A stretch of 64,000 bases of DNA from CAIZGX01 sp044239865 (GTDB lineage Bacteria > Bacteroidota > Bacteroidia > Flavobacteriales_D > Sanyastnellaceae), in NCBI GenBank assembly GCA_044239865.1, contig JBIIAO010000002.1, positions 682,001-746,000 on the forward strand. Direction: 5' to 3'. Both the position numbers and the translations under genes were made by a program. Within the stretch, counting starts at the first letter, position 1; each line of letters opens with the position of its first letter. The notes under the pieces are model-generated. The model did no database searches, was not told the DNA's origin, and saw only the letters and a program-made list of their open reading frames with translations. Positions 43,486-50,821 of this stretch are shown here, piece by piece.

Positions 43486-44624
43486 GCCTTCACCTTCACG
43501 TTTTTCAAGAACTTTCTAGCAGTATCCTTCGCTTCTTCAAGATTCGTGTTGCACACTGTGATATGTCCCATTTTACGGAAAGGCTTAGTGTCTTCTTTTC
43601 CATACAAATGAATGTATGCTCCTTCGGTGTGAAGCACTTCTTCTATGTTTTCGTAGCGGGCTTTTCCTTCAAATCCCTTTTCACCCAAGAGGTTTATCAT
43701 AACAGCTGGAGTGCGAAGATTGGTGCTGCCTAACGGCATGTTCAAGATGGCACGAAGGTGCATGCCGTATTGCGACACGAAGCACGCTTCAATGGTATGG
43801 TGGCCGCTGTTGTGCGGACGAGGAGCGATTTCATTCACCAATAAATTTCCGTCTTCCGTAAGGAATAATTCTATGGCTAATAAACCAACATGTTCAAGTT
43901 TATTGGCGATATCGGTTGCGATTTTTTTCGCATTGTTTTCAATTTCAACGTTCACGTTGGCCGGAGAGAAAATGAATTCAACCAAATTCGCTTCCGAATT
44001 GAATTCCATTTCAACCAAAGGAAAAGTGGCTAATTCTCCGCTTTCATTTCGAGCAACGATAACAGCAAGTTCTTTGACGAATGGAACGAATTCTTCCAAC
44101 ACGCTGGGTGTGTTGAACGCCGACTTGAATTCCGCTTCGGTACGCAGTGGAGTTACGCCTTTTCCATCGTATCCGCCTTTGCGAAGCTTCTGCATGAAGG
44201 GTCCTTTTTCTTTGAACAACAACGCTTCTTCTGCGTTATCGATTAGGTGGAAAGGAGCGGTTGGAATGTTATTCGTTTTATAAAATTGTTTCTGAAGTCC
44301 TTTGTCTTGAATGGTGCGAAGCGCGCTGGGTCTAGGGAATACTTTTTTCCCGAAACGCTCAAGTTCTTCGAGAGCTTCAATGTTCACATGTTCAATTTCA
44401 ATGGTTAACACATCAACTGTTTTTCCGAAATCGAGCACCGTTTGGTAGTCGTTAAAATTTCCAACAACAAATGTATTGGCAAGTGCTGCGCACGGGGCGT
44501 TATCGGAAGGATCTAAAACAGAAATATGAATGTTGAAGTTTACAGCTTCTTGAATAAGCATTCTTCCTAATTGTCCGCCACCTAAAATTCCGAGTTTAGT
44601 GGTTAGGTCTATCGTGTGATTCAT
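43482..44624 (-). CDS. purK: 5-(carboxyamino)imidazole ribonucleotide synthase
   Basis: The 380-residue ATP-grasp protein starts 'KLGILGGGQLGRMLIQEA', carries 'GPFMQKLRKGGYDGKGV' (the PurK wording of the nucleotide-binding loop), and 'NEIAPRPHNSGHHTIEAC'. It carboxylates AIR with bicarbonate and ATP in purine synthesis. No purE is next to it. It is divergent from the phosphodiester glycosidase gene and convergent with ispG. Confidence 0.94.
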   Translation of the reverse strand: MNHTIDLTTKLGILGGGQLGRMLIQEAVNFNIHISVLDPSDNAPCAALANTFVVGNFNDYQTVLDFGKTVDVLTIEIEHVNIEALEELERFGKKVFPRPSALRTIQDKGLQKQFYKTNNIPTAPFHLIDNAEEALLFKEKGPFMQKLRKGGYDGKGVTPLRTEAEFKSAFNTPSVLEEFVPFVKELAVIVARNESGELATFPLVEMEFNSEANLVEFIFSPANVNVEIENNAKKIATDIANKLEHVGLLAIELFLTEDGNLLVNEIAPRPHNSGHHTIEACFVSQYGMHLRAILNMPLGSTNLRTPAVMINLLGEKGFEGKARYENIEEVLHTEGAYIHLYGKEDTKPFRKMGHITVCNTNLEEAKDTARKFLKNVKVKA

Positions 44625-44654
44625 TTTTCAAAGATAGAATTTCTTGTGCGGATA

Positions 44655-44662
44655 TATATTTG
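44655..44662 (+). promoter_or_regulatory. -7 promoter box TATATTTG for the phosphodiester glycosidase gene
   Basis: This is an exact TAnnTTTG match eight bases before the ATG at 44671. Confidence 0.5.
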
Positions 44663-44670
44663 CAATTATT

Positions 44671-45771
44671 ATGGGGGATCAAATAAATGTTTTTCTTGAC
44701 GATTTAAGCGCCCTTTTCTGGAGGTTGTCACAATTTCCAATTGCCTTTCAGTTGCTTATTTGGCTAGGTTCTGCCGGAGTCATCTGGCTCGGGTTTTTAT
44801 TTTTCTTTAAAAAAGTTTTTTTTAGAAACAGTACTGAAAAGACCACAACACTTTGGTGGATTAGTTTTGTGTTAGCTGGAATTCCGATAGTTTTTGCGGT
44901 GATATTGGATGCGCGGGCTGAGCTTCAAAAAGAGGAAGATCAATTGCTTTCTTCCAATATTGTTCCTGTTGTAGAAGTTGCTAAGGACAGCTTATACTCT
45001 ACAGCAGTTTCTTTTGACAACATTCAAATAGGTGATTTAGGCGCTCCGGTTGTTAAGACCATTTGGGCGAAACCGGGAATAGAAGTTTTTCAGTTGAATT
45101 TTCAAGATCCAAATGCCTTTGTTGTCCTGGCGATTGCAGATTTGAAAACGTTCTCTATTGAGTTAGATACCGCTGTTTCAAAGAAGGAGTTAACCTCACA
45201 GTTTGCGAAACGTTTTCAATGTGAAATTGCAGTCAATGGCGAGGCAGGAACAACTCCCGGCGATGATTGTCCTTTAGGCCAATGGACCGGTAATTATGTG
45301 GTGAAGGGTGCTGCATTGAAAATGGAAGATTCAGACAAAAGACCTTTTATGTATTTTACGAAGGAAGGAAAAGGGTTTTATTCTACTGACAGAGATATTG
45401 TAAAAGCATTAACGGGCGACATGTACAATGCAATTTGGGGAAGGTTTGATTTAATCTTGAACGGTGTTGAGGCGATTGACACTAGAGACCACTCGCAAGA
45501 AAAACCTTATCCGAGAACGGTTTTAGGAATAGACCAAACAGGAACAAAGATCTTTATGCTTGTTGCAGATGGCCGTAAGCCTCAACACAGTCGTGGTTTA
45601 ACCATGAAGGAATGTGCAGCAGTTCTATTGCCATACGGATGCTACAACGCAATGGCCTGCGACCAAGGCGGAAGCTCGTGTATGTATGTCGAGAAATTTG
45701 GTATTGTAAATCGCCCAGCCGACGGAGGTGAGCGAAGAGTCTATACACACTTCGGGCTTCGAAGAAACTAG
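44671..45771 (+). CDS. Membrane-anchored phosphodiester glycosidase (NAGPA-like) family protein
   Basis: The 366-residue protein has two N-terminal hydrophobic segments (about 25-45 and 62-85) and then a domain of the NAGPA/DUF2233 family. Its marks are 'FQLNFQDPNAFVVLAI', 'CEIAVNGEAG', 'PYPRTVLGIDQ', 'MLVADGRKPQHSRGLTM' and 'MACDQGGSSCMYV'. Known relatives cleave or handle phosphodiester-linked sugars. The stop (TAG, 45769-45771) and the stop of the convergent glycerophosphodiesterase gene share the bases CTAG. The neighbourhood suggests, without proof, phosphodiester turnover outside the cytoplasm. Confidence 0.82.
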   Translation: MGDQINVFLDDLSALFWRLSQFPIAFQLLIWLGSAGVIWLGFLFFFKKVFFRNSTEKTTTLWWISFVLAGIPIVFAVILDARAELQKEEDQLLSSNIVPVVEVAKDSLYSTAVSFDNIQIGDLGAPVVKTIWAKPGIEVFQLNFQDPNAFVVLAIADLKTFSIELDTAVSKKELTSQFAKRFQCEIAVNGEAGTTPGDDCPLGQWTGNYVVKGAALKMEDSDKRPFMYFTKEGKGFYSTDRDIVKALTGDMYNAIWGRFDLILNGVEAIDTRDHSQEKPYPRTVLGIDQTGTKIFMLVADGRKPQHSRGLTMKECAAVLLPYGCYNAMACDQGGSSCMYVEKFGIVNRPADGGERRVYTHFGLRRN

Positions 45772-46694
45772 TTTTTTGGTTTCGGAAGTCTGTCGAGTGA
45801 AATGTCTAAATACCCATAGGGGCGATTGTGTTCTCCTGTGTTAATCAAATGTTGAAGTAACTCCATGGGGAAATCTGTTTGAATCACGAGTGCCTCGTGT
45901 TGAATAAACCAGTTCCAAGTTCCTAAAGCATCGCTATTCTCGCTTTTTCCGGCGCTAATAGATTTGAATAACGCGTTGTACCAGATTCCTGTTCGGTGTT
46001 TTCTAAACAAATACATACCTAGGGGATCGGTCAAATAACTGGAATCATTTGAAAGTATTAACTCAACAAGCGGAACATTGGCGTCTAACAAAAAAGTATC
46101 TACTTGCGTTTTCGGCATGTATTGTAGAATAGGCATGAATAAAGGACCTTCCGGATTTTGAATCATATAATTGAAGAAGAAGCTTGAGCCGTGAGTTCCC
46201 TTTAGGATGACTTGATTTCTTACCCCCATCGAGTCAATGACCGGTATTAATTTTTCGAAGCGCCCCGAACTTTTATCTAAGTTTAATAGGATTTTTCCCT
46301 TTGCTAATTTTAACGCTTCTTCCAGTGTAGGAACATGCTCGTCTGTTAAGTCTCCGTTCCGATCTTTTAATCTTAGTTTTGAAATATGTTTTGCGCTCAA
46401 TGAACTCACAGCACCTTTTCCGTTAGTGGTTCTGTTCACCGAATTATCGTGCATTAAAACGAACTTGCCGTCGGATGTTTCTTGGACATCGATCTCTACA
46501 ATATCTATGAAGTGATCTATGCAAGATTGAATGGCCGGAAGACTGTTTTCAGGAAAGTTCTTCCAGTCCCCTCTGTGCGCAGCAACCATTACTTCGTGTT
46601 TTGCTTTACGCTCTAAAAACTCTTCAATGTTGGCCGTTTGTCCAATCATTGAAAAGCTAAATGCGACAAGCAGAATGGTTAAATTAATTTTCAT
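45768..46694 (-). CDS. Exported glycerophosphodiester phosphodiesterase family protein
   Basis: From ATG 46694 the protein has 308 residues with a signal peptide ('MKINLTILLVAFSFSMIGQ'). The GDPD catalytic core follows: 'VAAHRGDWKNFPENS', 'IVEIDVQETSDGKFV', 'LMHDNSVNRTT' and 'VPTLEEALKLAKGK'. Such enzymes release glycerol-3-phosphate from glycerophosphodiesters. An upstream in-frame ATG (46718) would add eight residues before the signal peptide and is less likely. It is convergent with the phosphodiester glycosidase gene with overlapping stop codons. Confidence 0.88.
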   Translation of the reverse strand: MKINLTILLVAFSFSMIGQTANIEEFLERKAKHEVMVAAHRGDWKNFPENSLPAIQSCIDHFIDIVEIDVQETSDGKFVLMHDNSVNRTTNGKGAVSSLSAKHISKLRLKDRNGDLTDEHVPTLEEALKLAKGKILLNLDKSSGRFEKLIPVIDSMGVRNQVILKGTHGSSFFFNYMIQNPEGPLFMPILQYMPKTQVDTFLLDANVPLVELILSNDSSYLTDPLGMYLFRKHRTGIWYNALFKSISAGKSENSDALGTWNWFIQHEALVIQTDFPMELLQHLINTGEHNRPYGYLDISLDRLPKPKN

Positions 46695-46785
46695 GTTGGG
46701 CATGGAATGTATCTGCAATATAAGAAAAAATTAGAAGAGAATGAATGGAATTTGGTAGTAAATTGCCGGTCATATAAACTTCAAC

Positions 46786-47856
46786 ATGAAAAAAATTCTA
46801 TTTTTTGTTTTAGCCCTAAGCGCTAGTCTATCACAGGCACAGTCGTTAACTTCTATTGAAGGCGTTGAGTACGACCCGACCAATCAGATCTTTTTAGTTG
46901 GAAATGGAAACAACGTCGTGCGTATGCACAGCGATGCTGTTCCACAGGGCACATTGGGTGCTGCGAAATCGAACTACGGAATGGAAGTCATGAACGGCGT
47001 TTTATTCTCCATTGTTGGAAGTGCGGTGAAGGGTTACGATGTAACTACTGGCGCACAGGTTATGACCATCAGTTTAGCTGGAGCATCTTTTTTAAACGGA
47101 ATGGCAAGCAATGGAACAGATAAACTGTGGGTGTCTGATTTTTCGGCGAAGAAAATTTATGAAGTGAATGTTGCGAATCTTGCTGCCCCCTCAAGTTCAA
47201 TTGTTGTTGCGAATACCACGAGCACGCCAAACGGATTGACATACGATGCTGCGAATAACAGATTGGTTATGGTAAGTTGGGGAGCGAATGCATCTATTAA
47301 AGCGATTGATTTAGCGACGTATACCCTTTCAGTAATTACGACTACGAACCTCGGCAATTGCGACGGCGTTGATCACGATTCATACGGTAATTATTACGTG
47401 AGTTCTTGGTCTCCGAATGCGATTACGAAGTTCTCTAACGACTTTACTACAACGTCTACAGTGACTGTTGCAGGCGGAGTTTCAAGCGCGGCAGACATTT
47501 GTTATGCAGAAGAAATAGATACTTTAGCCATTCCATGTACAGGAAACAACGTGGTGAAATTTGTAGGATTCAATCCATCGTTTGTTGTTGAAGGAAATAC
47601 TTCTGAATTTCAAGCTTACGGATATCCAACGGAAGTGAAAGACATGTTTACCGTTGGCTTCGATTTACCACAAGCTATAGATGTGAATGTTCGTGTGTTC
47701 GATGTGAATGGAAGATTGGTGAATGAGGTTATTCATCAAACTTTTCCACAAGGAAATCATCAGCTGGTTATTACAGAATTGCCTTCTGAAAGCGGAATTT
47801 ATTTCGTTCAAGTTTGGGCCGGAACGCACCTTTCGGTTGTTTCATTTATTCGTTAA
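46786..47856 (+). CDS. T9SS type A cargo protein with a predicted beta-propeller
   Basis: The 356-residue protein has a signal peptide ending at 'SLSQAQ'. The body (about 25-265) shows repeated SMP-30/NHL-like strands ('MASNGTDKLWVSDFSAKKIY', 'PNGLTYDAANNRLVMVSWG', 'NCDGVDHDSYGNYYVSSW') that suggest a six-bladed propeller. The C-terminal 80 residues are a type A sorting domain ('GYPTEVKDMFTVGFDLP', 'FDVNGRLV', 'GIYFVQVW'). The ligand or activity is unknown. The stop overlaps the next gene's start by one base (TAATG). Confidence 0.82.
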   Translation: MKKILFFVLALSASLSQAQSLTSIEGVEYDPTNQIFLVGNGNNVVRMHSDAVPQGTLGAAKSNYGMEVMNGVLFSIVGSAVKGYDVTTGAQVMTISLAGASFLNGMASNGTDKLWVSDFSAKKIYEVNVANLAAPSSSIVVANTTSTPNGLTYDAANNRLVMVSWGANASIKAIDLATYTLSVITTTNLGNCDGVDHDSYGNYYVSSWSPNAITKFSNDFTTTSTVTVAGGVSSAADICYAEEIDTLAIPCTGNNVVKFVGFNPSFVVEGNTSEFQAYGYPTEVKDMFTVGFDLPQAIDVNVRVFDVNGRLVNEVIHQTFPQGNHQLVITELPSESGIYFVQVWAGTHLSVVSFIR

Positions 47857-48434
47857 TGAAAGCGTTTTTACTCGGAAGTTTTTTGTTGTTCGGGTTGAAT
47901 GCTTTTGCTCAGCCAAACGATTACGTGAATTCGCCTCCTTCGAATGAAAAATCGAAGCAAAGTCTGAACGAATTAACGCATAGAGAGCGAACGGTTGTGG
48001 GAGGTTCGCTTGGTCTAGGATTAAGTTCATCGAATGGGTCAGGGATGTTTTATGGGGCCATTACGCCACTTGTTGGATATAGAGTTACGGAGAGACTTTC
48101 CGCTGGCGTTGGCTTCAATTTTACGTATTACAAAACACGTCTTTACGAAGAACAGATATACGCAGGTATTGCTTGGGCGCGATTCGGGTTGTTCAATGGA
48201 TTATTTGCTTGCGCAGAGATTAATCAAGTGAATGCACCTACTTATTCCTTTGGAGGAATGCAAAGAGAAACCTTTCCCTTGGTATTGGCCGGTGGAGGAA
48301 TATCGCAGGGAATAGGCCACGGATTGGGCACGTACTTTCAGATTATGTACGACTTTACAGAAGAAGAGCGGTCGCCTTACGGACCGCTCGTCATTCGTGG
48401 AGGAATACTTGTCCCGTTAGGACCAAGGAAATAA
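47856..48434 (+). CDS. Predicted outer-membrane beta-barrel protein, unknown function
   Basis: The 192-residue protein is read from ATG 47856, overlapping the preceding T9SS gene. It has a signal peptide ('MKAFLLGSFLLFGLNAFAQ'). Barrel-like strands such as 'SLGLGLSSSNGSGMFYG', 'RLSAGVGFNFTYYK' and 'GLGTYFQIMYDF' follow, and the sequence closes with 'RGGILVPLG'. No family is recognised. Translational coupling suggests it may anchor or assist the T9SS cargo encoded just upstream. It is convergent with the C1 peptidase gene; the stops abut at 48434/48435. Confidence 0.7.
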   Translation: MKAFLLGSFLLFGLNAFAQPNDYVNSPPSNEKSKQSLNELTHRERTVVGGSLGLGLSSSNGSGMFYGAITPLVGYRVTERLSAGVGFNFTYYKTRLYEEQIYAGIAWARFGLFNGLFACAEINQVNAPTYSFGGMQRETFPLVLAGGGISQGIGHGLGTYFQIMYDFTEEERSPYGPLVIRGGILVPLGPRK

Positions 48435-49499
48435 TTACATTCCCAATTTCACTGCAATTTCTTTTGGAAGCGCATCTTTGTGTACGATCATACAAACCGT
48501 TTTGTAACGGAAATAAGGAACAGAAACGTACTGAAATCCGCCATTGGCAAGCCCTTCACTGCCCCAAGAATTTTTCACTAGGTAATACGCATTTCCTTTA
48601 TCGTCTTTCGCAGTTCCTGTGATATGCATGAGGTGATCGTCTGTAGTTTCGAAACTATCGAACGCCTCTTGTCTTTTGTCTTGATCAATTTTGGGCTCTT
48701 TTTGAAATGAATCTACAAAAGCGAATCCTTTATTTGCATCGAATGTTTTTTCACTTACGTCAGCATCCCATGCAATGGTGTATCCTTTTCCAAGCGCAAA
48801 ATCTGCAACACGTTGAAATTCGTCGAGTGGAAGGTTGTAATAAGCTTTCTTAGCCCAGTTGTCCGGAACTTCCAACACGAAAGAAGAATAGAAAGGATGA
48901 TGGGTGAACGAAGTTAAGCAGACATATTCTTTTGCATTGATCTTCATAGCGTCGCGGAAAGAAGCTGGCGTGTAAGAAGCTCCATTGTATTTGAATTCAG
49001 ACGGGTCCTCCCCAATTTCGTTATTCAAGATATCCATGACGTTTTTCATATAGCCGTTTGTTGGGTTTTTCATACCCTCGTTTACAATGTATGTTAACTT
49101 CTCATCGAGGGCGGTATGGTCATATTCCTTCATATCCTGAACAAATCCTGAATACACTTCTTCTGGAACAATTCCGAATTCTTCAATGATAGCAAGCACA
49201 TCGTGACTTAATCCGCCTGGACCGAATTGTTGTTTGCCTTGAAAACGCACGTAGCTCTCGGCTTTCTTCGGATACGTCATTCTCACGTTGTACATTTCAG
49301 AAAGATCAACAGCCTTGTTTCCTCTGCGAATCAATTCAGATTCTATGAAGGAAGTGGTAGCGAAGCTCCAGCAAGTACCTGTCTTGCATTGGTTTTCTAC
49401 GCTCCCATGAGCGTTATCTTTCACAACGGTGAATTGTTGTGCTGAAGCAGTGAAGGTTGCTGCTAGAACAACGAAAGAAAAAAGAATTGATTTTTTCAC
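48435..49499 (-). CDS. Exported C1 family (papain/bleomycin hydrolase-like) peptidase
   Basis: From GTG 49499 the protein has 354 residues with a signal peptide ('VKKSILFSFVVLAATFTASA'). An ATG at 49535 would put twelve residues before it. The catalytic Cys is in 'CKTGTCWSFATTSFIESEL', the His in 'TTDDHLMHITG', the Asn in 'YYLVKNSWG'. The wording is that of the PepC/bleomycin-hydrolase branch, here exported rather than cytoplasmic. It is divergent from ddl across about 55 bases. Confidence 0.88.
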   Translation of the reverse strand: MKKSILFSFVVLAATFTASAQQFTVVKDNAHGSVENQCKTGTCWSFATTSFIESELIRRGNKAVDLSEMYNVRMTYPKKAESYVRFQGKQQFGPGGLSHDVLAIIEEFGIVPEEVYSGFVQDMKEYDHTALDEKLTYIVNEGMKNPTNGYMKNVMDILNNEIGEDPSEFKYNGASYTPASFRDAMKINAKEYVCLTSFTHHPFYSSFVLEVPDNWAKKAYYNLPLDEFQRVADFALGKGYTIAWDADVSEKTFDANKGFAFVDSFQKEPKIDQDKRQEAFDSFETTDDHLMHITGTAKDDKGNAYYLVKNSWGSEGLANGGFQYVSVPYFRYKTVCMIVHKDALPKEIAVKLGM

Positions 49500-49555
49500 G
49501 ACAAATAATTTTTGGAAAGTTAAGGAGATTGTCATCTTTGTAAAAACAAAAACGC

Positions 49556-50521
49556 ATGAAAAATATTGCAGTGGTGTGTGGTGGGTATAGCGGCGAGTCG
49601 GTTGTTTCTATGCGCAGTGCGAAGATGGTGATGGAGAACATAGACCGTTCGAAGTTCGAGCCCACGCAGATTGTGATTGAAGAAAAGCGGTGGTATGCCT
49701 TGGTGAACGAAACGGAAGTTGCAGTTGATCGCAACGATTTTTCTGTTGAAGTAAATGGAATGAAAACCACCTTTGACGCGGTGTTTATGATTGTTCACGG
49801 GACTCCGGGAGAGAACGGATTGTTGCAAGGATATTTCGATACGATTGGAATAAAGTACACAACGGGCGATGTATTGAACATGGCGTTAACGTTCAACAAG
49901 AAAGCGACCACGCGCACATTGGGCGCCATGGGTTATCGCGTCGCGCGTTCCATTGTTGTTCGGAAGGAAGAAGAAATTACAGCAGCGGAAGTGGTTGCGA
50001 AAGTGGGTTTGCCATGTTTCGTAAAACCGAATTGTGGAGGAAGTTCCATTGGCACTTCTCGCGTGAATGAAGAAGGTGGAATTATGGAGGCCATTTCTCG
50101 CGCAAGAAATGAAGACGAAGACATTATTGTGGAAGAATTTATTTCTGGAAGGGAAGTCACGTGTGGGGTGATTGTCATGAACGGAAAACCAACGGCCTTG
50201 CCCATTACAGAGATTGTAAGCGAAACTGAGTTTTTCGATTTTCAAGCGAAATATGAAGGGAAGAGTCAGGAGATTACTCCAGCTCCGATCAGTGAATTTC
50301 ACTATGCGCGTGTTCAGGAATTGTCTGCTCGTATTTACACCGATTTGAATTGCGGCGGAATGATCCGCGTAGACTTCTTATTACCGGATGAAGAACCTTC
50401 TGTGATTGAGGTGAACACCGTTCCTGGATTCAGCGCAGCGTCAATTATTCCTCAGCAAGCGGCGGTTATTGGAATGAGTAAGATGGAGTTGATAAGCACG
50501 GTGTTGGAACACTGCGTGTAA
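49556..50521 (+). CDS. ddl: D-alanine--D-alanine ligase
   Basis: The 321-residue ATP-grasp enzyme starts 'KNIAVVCGGYSGESVVSM'. It carries 'FVKPNCGGSSIGTSRVNE', 'IIVEEFISGREVTCGVIV' and 'IRVDFLLPDEEPSVIEVNT', then 'PGFSAASIIPQQA'. It makes the D-Ala-D-Ala end of peptidoglycan precursors. A CATCTTTG element (one mismatch to TAnnTTTG) lies about 17 bases before the start. The composite mini-hairpin array begins four bases after the stop. Confidence 0.95.
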   Translation: MKNIAVVCGGYSGESVVSMRSAKMVMENIDRSKFEPTQIVIEEKRWYALVNETEVAVDRNDFSVEVNGMKTTFDAVFMIVHGTPGENGLLQGYFDTIGIKYTTGDVLNMALTFNKKATTRTLGAMGYRVARSIVVRKEEEITAAEVVAKVGLPCFVKPNCGGSSIGTSRVNEEGGIMEAISRARNEDEDIIVEEFISGREVTCGVIVMNGKPTALPITEIVSETEFFDFQAKYEGKSQEITPAPISEFHYARVQELSARIYTDLNCGGMIRVDFLLPDEEPSVIEVNTVPGFSAASIIPQQAAVIGMSKMELISTVLEHCV

Positions 50522-50525
50522 TTGG

Positions 50526-50652
50526 AAAACCTTCGGTTTTATTCCTACTGCGTAATGGGAACTTTGTTATTCCTACTTCGTAATTCCTACTTCGTAATGC
50601 CTACTTCGTAATTCCTATTGCATAATTCCTATTGCATAATTCCTACTGTGTA
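50526..50652 (+). repeat. Mini-hairpin array behind ddl, part 1 (14-base period, ATTCC spacers)
   Basis: A terminator-like hairpin AAAACC-TTC-GGTTTT (50526-50540) opens the array. Eight 9-base hairpins follow on a strict 14-base period: TAC-TGC-GTA, AAC-TTT-GTT, TAC-TTC-GTA three times, TAT-TGC-ATA twice, and TAC-TGT-GTA. Five-base spacers are ATTCC with the variants ATGGG and ATGCC. Stems change but remain self-complementary. This and part 2 fill the 300-base gap between ddl and glyS; no gene is present in it. Confidence 0.92.
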
Positions 50653-50661
50653 ATTGGAATC

Positions 50662-50821
50662 GTCGAAGACATTCGCGAAGCATTCGCCCAAGGGGCATTC
50701 GTTGCTTCGCAACATTCGTGCTTGCACATTCGTTGCTTCGCAACATTCGTGCTTGCACATTCGTTGCTTCGCAACATTCGTGCTTGCACATTCGTTGCTT
50801 CGCAACATTCGCCCTTCGGGC
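50662..50821 (+). repeat. Mini-hairpin array behind ddl, part 2 (eleven units, ATTC spacers)
   Basis: Eleven perfect inverted repeats are separated by exactly ATTC. They are GTC-GAA-GAC, GC-GAA-GC, GCCC-AAG-GGGC, then GTTGC-TTC-GCAAC alternating with GTGC-TT-GCAC (four and three copies), and finally GCCC-TTC-GGGC. The last base touches the glyS stop codon (50822). The reading frames that cross it encode only the repeat and are not genes. Confidence 0.93.

Noticed and set aside
43711..44283. 190-codon frame antisense to purK
   Set aside because: It is a shadow of purK; no motif, no promoter, no matching neighbours.
50526..50821. CRISPR-like repeated region
   Set aside because: The constant parts are only 4-5 bases and the variable parts are self-complementary hairpins of 7-15 bases; no 20-40 base repeats, no unique 30-base spacers and no cas genes.
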